From positions 1,550,001-1,614,000 of the forward strand of contig OZ251236.1 in the NCBI GenBank assembly GCA_965240325.2: DNA of 64,000 nucleotides, read 5' to 3'. Below the pieces are notes generated by a model. That model saw only the letters and a list, made by a program, of their open reading frames with translations. It did no database searches and had not been told where the DNA came from. Position numbers and translations under genes: made by a program. Source of the stretch: Rebecca billardiae RCC1528 (taxonomy: Eukaryota > Haptophyta). Below, piece by piece: positions 50,101-62,100 of the stretch (its first letter is position 1; each line of letters starts with the position of its first letter).

Positions 50101-53100
50101 CCCACGCCGCCGCCAAGCCCGCCGCCGACACCACCGCCCTCCCCGCCGCCGAGCCCGCCGCCGCCGAGCCCGCCACCGAGCCCGCCGCCTGCCCCTCCGC
50201 CCAGCCCACCGCCGAGCCCGCCACCGCCATCGCCACCACCGTCGCCGCCGCCGAGCCCGCCACCCAGCCCGCCGCCAAGCCCGCCGCCCAGCCCGCCGCC
50301 CAGCCCGCCGCCCAGCCCGCCGCCCAGCCCGCCGCCGCCGTCCCCTCCACCATCGCCACCGCCATCTCCGCCGCCGTCGCCGCCACCATCGCCGCCGCCG
50401 CCATCGCCGCCACCAAGCCCGCCGCCGAGCCCGCCGCCGAGCCCGCCGCCGAGCCCGCCGCCGCCGAGCCCTCCGCCGAGCCCGCCGCCGAGCCCACCAC
50501 CGAGCCCGCCGCCATCGCCGCCGCCGCCGAGCCCGCCGCCGAGCCCGCCACCATCACCACCGCCGTCGCCGCCACCGAGCCCGCCGCCGCCATCGCCGCC
50601 GCCGTCGCCACCGCCGAGCCCGCCACCGAGCCCGCCGCCATCGCCACCGCCATCGCCACCGCCGAGCCCGCCGCCGAGCCCGCCGCCATCGCCACCGCCG
50701 TCGCCACCGCCGAGCCCGCCGCCGAGCCCGCCGCCATCGCCACCGCCGTCGCCGCCGCCGAGCCCGCCGCCGAGCCCGCCGCCGAGCCCGCCGCCCCCGA
50801 GCCCGCCGCCGAGCCCGCCACCGTCGCCGCCACCATCACCGCCGCCGAGCCCGCCGCCGCCGAGCCCGCCGCCGTCGCCGCCGCCAAGCCCGCCACCAAG
50901 CCCGCCGCCGTCACCACCACCGCCCACGCCGCCGCCAAGCCCGCCGCCGACACCACCGCCCTCCCCGCCGCCGAGCCCGCCGCCGCCGAGCCCGCCACCG
51001 AGCCCGCCGCCTGCCCCTCCGCCCAGCCCGCCGCCGAGCCCGCCACCGCCATCGCCACCACCGTCGCCGCCGCCGAGCCCGCCGCCGTCGCCGCCGCCGC
51101 CGAGCCCGCCGCCGAGCCCGCCACCATCGCCACCACCATCGCCGCCACCGAGCCCGCCGCCGCCTTCGCCGCCGCCGTCGCCACCGCCGAGCCCGCCACC
51201 GAGCCCGCCGCCATCGCCACCGCCATCGCCACCGCCGAGCCCGCCGCCGAGCCCGCCGCCATCGCCACCGCCGTCGCCACCGCCGAGCCCGCCGCCGAGC
51301 CCGCCGCCGAGCCCGCCGCCCCCGAGCCCGCCGCCGAGCCCGCCGCCGTCGCCACCACCCTCCCCGCCGCCGAGCCCGCCGCCGCCGAGCCCGCCGCCGT
51401 CGCCGCCGCCGAGCCCGCCACCCTCCCCGCCGCCGTCACCACCACCGCCCACGCCGCCGCCAAGCCCGCCGCCGACACCACCGCCCTCCCCGCCGCCGAG
51501 CCCGCCGCCGCCGAGCCCGCCACCGAGCCCGCCGCCTGCCCCTCCGCCCAGCCCGCCGCCGAGCCCGCCACCGCCATCGCCACCACCGTCGCCGCCGCCG
51601 AGCCCGCCACCCAGCCCGCCGCCAAGCCCGCCGCCCAGCCCGCCGCCCAGCCCGCCGCCCAGCCCACCGCCCAGCCCGCCGCCGCCGTCCCCTCCACCAT
51701 CGCCACCGCCATCTCCGCCGCCGTCGCCGCCACCCTCGCCGCCGCCGCCATCGCCGCCACCAAGCCCGCCGCCGAGGCCGCCGCCGAGCCCGCCGCCGAG
51801 CCCGCCGCCGCCGAGCCCTCCGCCGAGCCCGCCACCAAGCCCACCGCCGAGCCCGCCGCCATCGCCGCCGCCGCCGAGCCCGCCGCCCAGCCCGCCGCCA
51901 TCGCCGCCACCGAGCCCTCCGCCGAGTCCCCCACCGCCATCGCCGCCGCCGTCGCCACCGCCGAGCCCGCCACCGAGCCCGCCGCCATCGCCACCGCCAT
52001 CGCCACCGCCGAGCCCGCCGCCGAGCCCGCCGCCATCGCCACCACCGTCGCCACCGCCGAGCCCGCCGCCGAGCCCGCCGCCATCGCCACCGCCATCGCC
52101 GCCGCCGAGCCCGCCGCCGAGCCCGCCGCCGAGCCCGCCGCCCCCGAGCTCGCCGCCGAGCCCGCCACCGTCGCCACCACCATCACCGCCGCCGAGCCCG
52201 CCGCCGCCGATCCCGCCGCCGTCGCCGCCGCCAAGCCCGCCACCAAGCCCGCCGCCGTCACCACCACCGCCCACGCCACCACCAAGCCCGCCGCCGACAC
52301 CACCGCCCTTCCCGCCACCGAGCCCGCCGCCGCCGAGCCCGCCACCGAGCCCGCCGCCTGCCCCTCCGCCCAGCCCGCCGCCGAGCCCGCCACCGCCATT
52401 GCCACCACCGTCGCCGCCGCCGAGCCCGCCACCCAGCCCGCCGCCAAGCCCGCCGCCAAGCCCGCCGCCCAGCCCGCCGCCCAGCCCGCCGCCCAGCCCG
52501 CCGCCGCCGTCCCCTCCGCCATCGCCACCGCCATCTCCGCCGCCGTCGCCGCCACCCTCGCCGCCGCCGCCATCGCCGCCACCAAGCCCGCCGCCGAGCC
52601 CGCCGCCGAGCCCGCCGCCGAGCCCGCCGCCGCCGAGCCCTCCGCCGAGCCCGCCACCAAGCCCACCGCCGAGCCCGCCGCCATCGCCGCCGCCGCCGAG
52701 CCCGCCGCCCAGCCCGCCGCCATCGCCGCCACCGAGCCCTCCGCCGAGTCCCCCACCGCCATCACCACCTCCGTCGCCACCGCCGAGCCCGCCACCGAGC
52801 CCGCCACCGAGCCCGCCGCCGCCGAGCCCGCCACCGAGCCCGCCGCCGACGCCACCGCCGTCGCCACCGCCATCACCACCGCCACCGAGCCCGCCGCCGA
52901 GCCCGCCACCGTCGCCACCGCCGAGCCCGCCGCCGAGCCCGCCGCCGCCAAGCCCCCCGCCCAGCCCGCCGCCCAGCCCGCCGCCGAGCCCGCCGCCATC
53001 GCCGCCGCCGCCGAGCCCGCCGCCGAGCCCGCCACCATCGCCGCCACCGAGCCCTCCGCCGAGCCCGCCACCGCCATCATCACCTCCGTCGCCTCCGCCG

Positions 53101-56100
53101 AGCCCGCCACCCACCCCACCGCCGAGCCCGCCGCCCCCAAGCCCGCCTCCGAGCCCGCCACCGACACCGCCGCCATCGCCGCCGCCAAGCCCGCCGCCAC
53201 CGAGCCCGCCACCGTCGCCACCGCCGAGCCCGCCGCCGAGCCCGCCGCCGAGCCCGCCGCCGCCGAGCCCGCCGCCGAGCCCGCCGCCGACACCACCGCC
53301 ATCGCCACCGCCATCGCCTCCGCCACCGAGCCCACCGCCAAGCCCGCCGCCATCGCCGCCACCGAGCCCGCCGCCCAGCCCGCCGCCGCCGTCTCCACCG
53401 CCATCGCCCCCGCCATCTCCGCCACCGTCGCCGCCGCCGTCGCCGCCGCCGCCATCGCCGCCACCAAGCCCGCCGCCGAGCCCGCCGCCGAGCCCGCCGC
53501 CGAGCCCGCCGCCGCCAAGCCCTCCGCCGAGCCCGCCACCAAGCCCACCGCCGAGCCCGCCGCCATCGCCGCCGCCGCCGAGCCCACCGCCGAGCCCGCC
53601 ACCATCGCCGCCACCGAGCCCTCCGCCGAGCCCGCCACCGCCATCACCACCTCCGTCGCCTCCGCCGAGCCCGCCACCGAGCCCTCCGCCGAGCCCGCCG
53701 CCCCCAAGCCCGCCTCCGAGCCCGCCGCCGACACCACCGCCTTCGCCACCGCCATCGCCGCCGCCGCCGAGCCCCCCGCCGATTCCCCCGCCGAGCCCGC
53801 CTCCGGCGCCGCCGCCCAGCCCGCCGCCGCCCAGCCCGCCGCCATCGCCACCGCCGTCGCCGCCGCCGTCGCCACCGCCGTCGCCGCCACCGCCAAGCCC
53901 GCCACCGAGCCCGCCGCCAGCCCCGCCCCCGAGTCCGCCGCCGCCGAGCCCGCCACCGAGCCCGCCACCATCGCCGCCGCCGAGCCCTCCGCCGAGCCCG
54001 CCGCCGCCCAGCCCGCCGCCATCGCCGCCGCCCAGCCCGCCACCCAACCCGCCGCCATCGCCGCCGCCCAGCCCGCCGCCCAGTCCGCCGCCGGCACCGC
54101 CACCGAGCCCGCCACCGCCGTCTCCGCCGCCAAGCCCGCCGCCCAGCCCACCGCCATCGCCGCCGCCGAGCCCACCACCGCCGAGCCCGCCGCCATCCCC
54201 GCCTCCCTCGCCACCGCCGGTGCCGCCGCCCAGCCCGCCGCCGCCATCGCCGCCGCCCTCGCCGCCGCCCATCTCTCCACCCTCGCCACCGCCAAGCCCG
54301 CCACCGCCCTCGCCGCCGCCGAGCCCGCCGCCCGCCAGTCCGCCGGCGCCACCACCAAGTCCACCGCCGCCCAGCCCACCACCAACGCCACCGCCGAGCC
54401 CGCCACCGTCGCCGCCGCCGTCGCCGCCACCACCCGGCGCGCCGCCCTCGCCGCCGCCGAGCACGCCGCCCCTGCACCCGCCCGCGCCGCCGCCGAGCCC
54501 ACCACCATCGCCTCCGCCCTCGCCGCCGCCTCAGCCCCCGCCTCCGCTTCCCCCGCCGAGCCCGCCACCGAGCCCGCCGCCGAATCCACCGCCGTCGCCG
54601 CCGCCGCCAAGCCCGCCGCCCGCCCCGCCGCCCGCCCCGCCCCCGCAGCCACCGCCGTCGCCGCCGCCGCCGGGCTTGCCACCAAGCCCGCCGCCGAGCC
54701 CGCCGCCCGCGCCGCCGCCGCGCCCGCCGCCGCCCAGCCCGCCGCCCAACCCGCCGCCGTCGCCGCCGCCGAGCCCGCCGCCCAACCCTCCACCTCCAAG
54801 CCCACCGCCAAGCCCACCCCCTTCGCCGCCGCCGACGCCGCCGCCTCCCGGGCCACCGCCGTCGCCGCCGCCCGCTCCACCGCCACAGGCGCCACCGCCG
54901 CCGCCACCGACGCCGCCGCCGAGCCCGCCGCCCTCGCCGCCGCCCTCGCCGCCGCCGCTCCCACCACCGCCCAGCCCGCCGCGCCCGCCGCCGTTCGTGC
55001 CGCCGCCGCTGCCGCCAAGCGCGTCCCCGCCGCCGAGCGCGCCGCCGCCGTCCGCGCCGCCGTCGCCCCCTCCGCTCTCCCCGCCGCCCTCTCCGCCCGG
55101 CAGCTCGTCCTACCTCGGCCTCACGCTCGACGCCGAGCCGAGCGCGTACGGCACACAGGCGGCGCAGCGGGCGCTGGCCGACGGCCTCGCGAGCGCGGCG
55201 GCCATCCCGGCCGAGTGGGTGGGCGTGGTCTCCGTGTCGGCCGCGTCGGTGCGCGTGGTGCTGCGCGTCTTCCAGCCGAGCGACCCGGCCGCCCCCGACG
55301 CGGCCGCCGCGCTGCAGGCGCTCTCAGCGGAGGGCCTGGGCGCCTCGCTCGGCGTGGGCGTGCTCGTGACGCCCGAGCCGCTCGTCGCGGGCTGCTCCGA
55401 GCCGGGCGCGGCCAACTACGAGCCCGGAGTCGAAGTGGACGACGGCAGCTGCGTGGCTCACTCGCCGCCGCCGCCGGCGTCGCCGCCGAGCGCGCCGCCG
55501 AGCCCGCCGCCCGCGTCGCCGCCGCCGAGCCCGCCGCCGAGCCCGCCGCCGAGCCCGCCGCCGCCGAGCCCACCGCCCCTTCTGCCACCGCCGCCGCGCG
55601 TGGCTCCGTTCCCACCGCCGAGCCCGCCGAGCCCGCCGCCCGCGCCGCCGCCCAGCCCGCCGCCGAGCCCGCCGCCGGGCGCGCCGCCCGCACCGCCGCC
55701 GAGCGCGCCGCCGAGCGCGCCACCGAGCGAGCCACCGAGCGCGCCGCCGCCGGCGCCACCGCCGTCCTCGCCGCCGCAGCCGCCGCCGCGCCCGCCGCCG
55801 CGCCCGCCGCCGCCGAGCCCGCCGCCGGCCCTGCCGCCGCCGCCTCGCGCTGAGCCGTTCCCGCCGCCTGCGCCGCCAAGCCCGCCGCCGCGCCCGCCTC
55901 CGCCGCGCCCGCCGCCGAGCCCGCCACCGAGCCCGCCGCCCTTGCCGCCGCCGCCACCACCCGGCACGCCCCCGGCGTCGCCGCCCTCGCCACCGCCGCC
56001 GCCGCCGCCGCACGCGCCGCCTCTGCTGCCGCCCTCGCCGCCGCCCTCGCCACCGCCGATGCCGCCGCTGCCGTCGCTGCCACCCTCGCCGCCGCCTCGC

Positions 56101-59100
56101 CCGCCGCCGCCGAGTGCGCCGCCCTCGCCGCCGCCGCCGCCGCGCACCGAGCCGTTCCCGCCGCCGGCGCCGCCGAGCCCGCCGCCGAGCCCGCCGCCGA
56201 GCCCGCCCCCGCCGAGCCCACCACCCAGCCCGCCACCATCCCCACCGCCAAGCCCGCCCTCGCCGCCTCCGCTGCCTCCGCCGCGTGATCCGCCGAGCGC
56301 GCCGCCGAGCGCGCCGCCCACGCCGCCGCCCTCGCCGTCGCCGCGCCCGCCGCCTGGCGCGCCGCCGAGCTCGCCGCCGATGCCGCCGCCGAATCTGCCG
56401 CCGCACGCGCCGCCGCCGCACCCGCCGCCCAGTCCGCCGCCTGGCACACCGCCGCCGATGCCTCCGCCCTCGCCGCCGCCTACGCCGCCGCCGCCGAGCC
56501 CGCCACCGTCTCTGCCGCCGCCGCCGCGCACGGAGCCGTTCCCGCCGCCGGCGCCGCCGAGTCCGCCGCCGAATCCGCCGCCGAGCCCGCCACCGCAGAG
56601 TCCGCCGCCGAGCCCCTCTCCGCCTTCGTCCCCCAGCCCGCCCTCGCCGCCTCCGCCGCCTCCGCCGACCACGCCGCCGAGCGAGCCGCCGACCACGCCG
56701 CCAGCACCGCCGCCCACGCCACCGCCACCGCCGCCGCCGCCCGCGCCGCCGCCGCGCCCGCCGCCGGTGCCGCCGACACCGCCGCCGCCGCCGCGCACGG
56801 AGCCCTTCCCGCCGCCGGCGCCGCCGAGCCCGCCGCCAAGCCCACCTCCGTCACCACCGCCCAGCTCGCCACCGCCGCCGCCGCCATCGCCGCCGCCATC
56901 GCCGCCGCCGGGCCCGCCGCCGCACCCGCCGCCGAGCTCTCCGCCGCCGCTGCCGCCACCCAGCCCGCCGCCGCCGCCGCCGCCCGCGATCCGCGTGAGC
57001 GTGCTCGGCGGCAGCCGCGAGGGCGCGCCGCTCGGCTCGGACGACGCGGCGCTCGAGCTCGAGGGTGCGGGCTTTGACAGCCTGGCCGGCGGCGCGTTTG
57101 GCGAGATCCAGTGCGCCTTCACGCGCGCCGACGGCGGCGGGGACGGTGGCGGCCCGCTGCTCTCGGGCGCGACGGTGCTGAGCGACGCGCGGCTGCGCTG
57201 CGCCATGCCCGCCGCCGCCTCGTCCGGCGCCCCCTCCGCCGCGGGCGCGTACACCGTCGGCCTCGCCCTCGGCGCCGTGGGCGCGTCCACGGACGTGGAT
57301 GTCTCCGGGCTCTTCGGCCCGGTCTCGTTTGAGCTGTACGACATGGCGGCCGTGTCGGTGCTCGAGCTGCGCCCGCCGGGCGGGCCGGTGGGCGGCGGCA
57401 CGGCGGTCACGCTCGTGGGCTCGGGCTTTGCCGAGTACGGCGAGGGCCAGCTGTGCTGCGTGCTCGGCGGCGGCGGCTGCGCGGCGGCGGCGACGCTGCT
57501 GCCGCCGTCGGCGGCGGCGCCAACCCTGAGCCGCGCGCGCTGCGTGCTGCCGCCGCCGCTGGGCGGCGCGGCGGGCAGCGTGGCGCTCGAGCTCTCGCTT
57601 GGCGGCGGCAGCGCCGACTCGACCACCGCCTCGGCGCTGCCCTTCCTCGCGTACGACCCGCCCACCCTCGGCTCCGTCAGCCCGGCGAGCGGCGACGCGA
57701 ACGGCGGCACGGAGGTGACGATCGGGGGCGCGGGCTTCGACGCGCTGGCCGGCGGCGCGCTGCTGGCCGTGCGCTTCGGCGACGCGCCCGCGCAGCCGCC
57801 GGCGCGCGTCACGGCGGGCGAGGTTGTCGTCTCCACGCGGTACGGCGCCGCGGGCCGCGCGCAGCTCCGCGTCTCGCTCAACGGCCAGCAGTTCACGCCC
57901 GCGGCCGCCGCGACGCCGCCGCCCGCGGGTGCGCTCGCGTTCACGTTCGTCGGCCTGCACGCGCCCGTGCTCGAGGGTGTGGCGTTCAACGGCGCGGCGA
58001 CGCTGATGGTGCTGCGCTTCGACGCGCAGCCGACCGACCGCGCGGGCATGGGCAGCGGCATGGGCGAGTGCTCGCGCGTCCTCGACGACGACACCGTCGC
58101 GCTGGTCGGCGGCGGCGCGGCCGCGGCCGCGGCCGCGCCGCCGCAGTGCTACTGGACGGACGACTCGACGCTCGTCGCGCGGCTGAGCTCGGCGACGCTC
58201 GTGCGCGCCGGCTCGGAGGTGGGCGTGCGCGCGGGCGCGCTGCGCCCCGAGCAGTGCGGCACGCCGTGCGCCGCCGCCCTCGCCTCCGCCGCCGCGCGCG
58301 CCGCCATCGACGCGGACGCGCCGTGCGGCGAGGGCGTGCCGTGCCCGACGCCTGTCGCAGCCGTGTCGGGCCCGGCGGTGCTCTCGGCGTGCCCGGGCGC
58401 GTCGCTCGCGCTCGACGGCTCCGCCTCGTCGCGCGGCGGCATCGGGCCCGCCGCCTTTGAGTGGCGCGTCGACCCGAGCCGCTCGGCGCGCGCGGCGTCG
58501 CTCAACGCGCGGCTGAGCGCGCTGCCGGCGCGCACGCCTCAGCTCTCGCTCGGCGGGCCCGGTGCGGCCTCGCCGACCGAGCTCGGCGTGAGCGGCTCGT
58601 TCGTGTTCGTGCTGCGCGTCACGTCGTTCCTTGGCGTGCCCTCCGCGCCCGCCGAGTGGCCCGTGTCGCGCGGCGACGGCGCCAGCCCGATCCTCGCCAT
58701 CGACGGCGCGCCCGAGCTGCGCGCGCGCGCCTCCGAGCCCACGCTGCTGAGCGGGCGCGCGGAGCTCGCGCCGTGCTGGCCGCCGAGCTTCGAGCCGGCG
58801 ATGGTGTTCAGCTGGGCGCTCGAGGGCGCGGCGCAGGTGGGCGGCGGCGCGAACGCGAGCAGCAGCGCCTCCGCCGGCGAGCTCGCCGCCGCGACGGACG
58901 TGCTGCTCGCGCGCCTCGCGTCCGCGCGCACCGCGGTGCTGCAGCTGCCGCCGCACTCGCTGGCCGCCGGCTGGGCGTACGACCTGGCGCTCACGGCGAG
59001 GATGGCGGCGGCACCCGCGCAGGCGTCGACGGCACGCGTGCGCGTGCGCGTCGCGCGGCAGCCGCTGCGCGCGGTGATCGCCGGCGGCGACCGCCGCGTG

Positions 59101-62100
59101 CCGAGCTCGCTGCGCCTCGCCGTCGACGCCTCCGCGTCATTCGACCCCGATGCGCCGACGGCCGACGGCGGCGACGGCGGCATGCCGCCGCTGTCGTTCG
59201 CGTGGAGCGTGGCGAACGCGAGCTCGCTCGAGCCGGTGGCTCTCGAGCCGTCCGCGGCGAACGCAAGCGGCGCGCTCTTCGAGCTTGCGCCCGGCACGCT
59301 GCCGCCGGGCGTGTACGCGCTCACCGTGCGCGTGTCCGCGCCCGGCCGCGCGCCCGCGGCCGCGTCGGTGACGGTCGAGGCGGTGCCGGGCGCGGTGCCC
59401 ACGCTCGGCTTCGAGCCGCTCGGGCGGCGCAAGTGGCCGGCGGTGTTCGACCGGAACCCCGAGCGGCTGACTATTAACGCGCGCCTCGACGCCGCCTCGC
59501 GCGCGCTCGAGGCGGCGGGGCAGGCGCGCTTCAGCTACGAGTGGAGCGCGCGGCGCGTGGGCGCGGCCGGCGCGCTCGAGCCCGCCGGTCTCGACCTCGC
59601 GGACAGCGAGCGGGTGACCACGACGGGCGCGGCGCTGCGCACGGTCGCGATCCGCAGCGGCGCGCTCGCGCCCGGTGCGACGTACGCATTCCGCCTTGCC
59701 GTGCTCGGCGGCGCGCAGCCCGCGTACACGGAGGTGCGCGTCACGATCAATCGGCCGCCGTACGGCGGAGGGCTCGAGGTGGCGCCGGCGTCGGGCGTGG
59801 CGCTGCAGACGAGCTTTGCGCTGTACGCGGCGGGGTGGGCGGAGGACGACGAGGAGGACCTGCCGCTGAGCTACGCGTTCTCGCACGCGCCGCTCGGCAC
59901 CGACGCCGTCGCCGCCGTCGCCGCGCTCGGCGCCGCCTCCGCCTCTGCCTCGGCGAGCGCGCTTCTCCCCGCGGGCAACCGCACGCTCACCGTCAGGGTG
60001 GCGGACGCGCTCGGCGGCGCGGCGCACGCGCACGCGGCCGTGGCCGTCGCGCCGCCCGGCGAGGGCGCGGGGCTACTCGACTCGGTGCTCACGCGCGCGT
60101 ACGCCGCGGTCGCGACGGGCGCGGCCGAGACCGCCACGCAGCTCGTGAGCGCCCTCGCCGACGCGCTTGACGCGACGCCCGCGGGCGGCGACAACGCCAC
60201 CGTCGCCTCGGCCACGCTCGCTCAGCTGCTCGAGCTCACGGCGGGCGCGGCGGAGGCGTCCGCGCCGACCGCCGAAGCACGCGCGGCGAGCGCGTCCGCG
60301 CTCGCCGCCGTGCTCGAGGCCGCGCCGCCCGGCGCGTTCGACGCCTCCGCGCAGACCGCGGGCCTCGAGCAGGTCGCCGCCCTCGCGTCGCAGTCGGCCG
60401 CGTCGGGCGTCGACGGACCGACCGCGGCCGCGCTGCTGCGCGCGGCGGACGCGGCGCTCTCCGCCGACACCGACGCCGACGCGCCGCTGAGCGCGGCGGA
60501 GGCGGAGGCCGTGGGCGGAGCGGCGACGAGCGCGGTGGGCGCGCTCGCCATCGCGCTGCTCGCCGGCGCCGTGTCGGGCGAGGCGCCCTTCGAGGCCGTG
60601 GGCAAGGCCATCAACGTGAGCGCGACGCGTGCGGACGCGGGCGCGCTCGGCAACATCACGCTGCCCGGGCCGGGCGGCGCGGGCTCGGTGGGCGTGCCGG
60701 CGAGCGTGTTCGGCGGCGTGCCGCTCGAGCTGCTCGAGGGCGGCGTCGACGTCGTGCTCTGGTCCTCGGCGCGCAACGTGCACGGCGACCCGTCGACGCA
60801 GGCGAACGGCACGGCCGTGGCGTCGGGGCTGGTGACGCCCGTCTTCTCCGTCACGCTCTACTCGGCGTCGGCCGGGCTGGCGCTCACCATCTCCGACCTG
60901 CCGGACGAGGGGCGCGTGCTGATCGAGGTGCCCGGGCTCGAGGGCGCGGGCGGCGCGGGCGAGTGGGGCTGCGTGTGGTGGGACGAGGGCGCGAGCGCGT
61001 GGCTCGACGACGGCTGCGAGACGGTGGTCGCGCGTGCGGACGACGGCTCGCTCGCGCGCTACTGCGCGTGCACGCACCTGACCGACTTTGCGGGCGTGGC
61101 CGTGCCGACGGACGCGGACGCGGCGCGCACCGAGGTGGTCGAGTTCAACATCAACACGCTCTCCCTTGATGACGCCGCTGCAGCCGTCGGCGTCGGCTCC
61201 GGCCCCGTCCTCGCGCGCAACCCGTACATCTTCTGGCTGGTGGTGGCGATGAGTGCCGGCTGCGGACTCAGCGTGGCGCTGTTCGGGGCGCGCGACTTGC
61301 GCGACCACGCGCGGCGCAAGGAGCGCATCCGGCGGCTGCTCGCGAGCGAGGCCGGGCCCGCCGGCGGGCTGCCGGCCTCGCCGGCCTCGCCGGCCAAGCC
61401 CTCTCTCTTCCAGCGCCGCGCGGCCAAGCTCCAGGCGGAGGAGGACGCCCTGTTTGGCGGCTCACCGTGGCGGCCCGCGCCCGCCGACGCGCCCGCCGCC
61501 GTCGGCACGCACAGCCGGCCCGCCTCCTCCTCCGTCCCGGGGCCGCGCTTGGTGGCGCCGGCGGACGGCGGGGACGCGGGCGGGAGCGTGGCTCGCGCGC
61601 CGGCCCCTCTCGCCTCCATCTCGCCCGAGGGCAGCTTCGCACAGCGGCAGCCGCCCCAGCTCTCGCCGCGGCGCGGCAGCGACGGCGCCGCTAGCCGCGG
61701 CGGCGCGGAGGCGCTCGGCTTTGCCGACAGGCTCGAGGCGCGGCTCGACGACCTCGACGACCTGGTGGACGAGACGAAGCGGCGCGCGGCGCTCACGATG
61801 CAGAAGTACGCGCGCGGGCGCAAGGCGCGCGCCCTTGTCGACGAGGCCTCGCCCCAGTTCCGCGAGCGCAAGGCGCGCGCCTCGGACCGCACGCGCGACC
61901 ACTCGCTGACCAAGCTCGTGCGGCTCGTGGGCGAGAGGCTGAGCACAGACCACTCGCTGCTCGGCATCTGGTTCGCCGACCCGGAGGACGCGAAGCGCGC
62001 CGAGCTGGCGCAGATCTTCTGGAACATCGCGATGCTCGGCCTCGTGATCACGTGCATGCTCTACGACGCGAGCGGCGGGCCTCCGGACGCGTCGGCGGCG

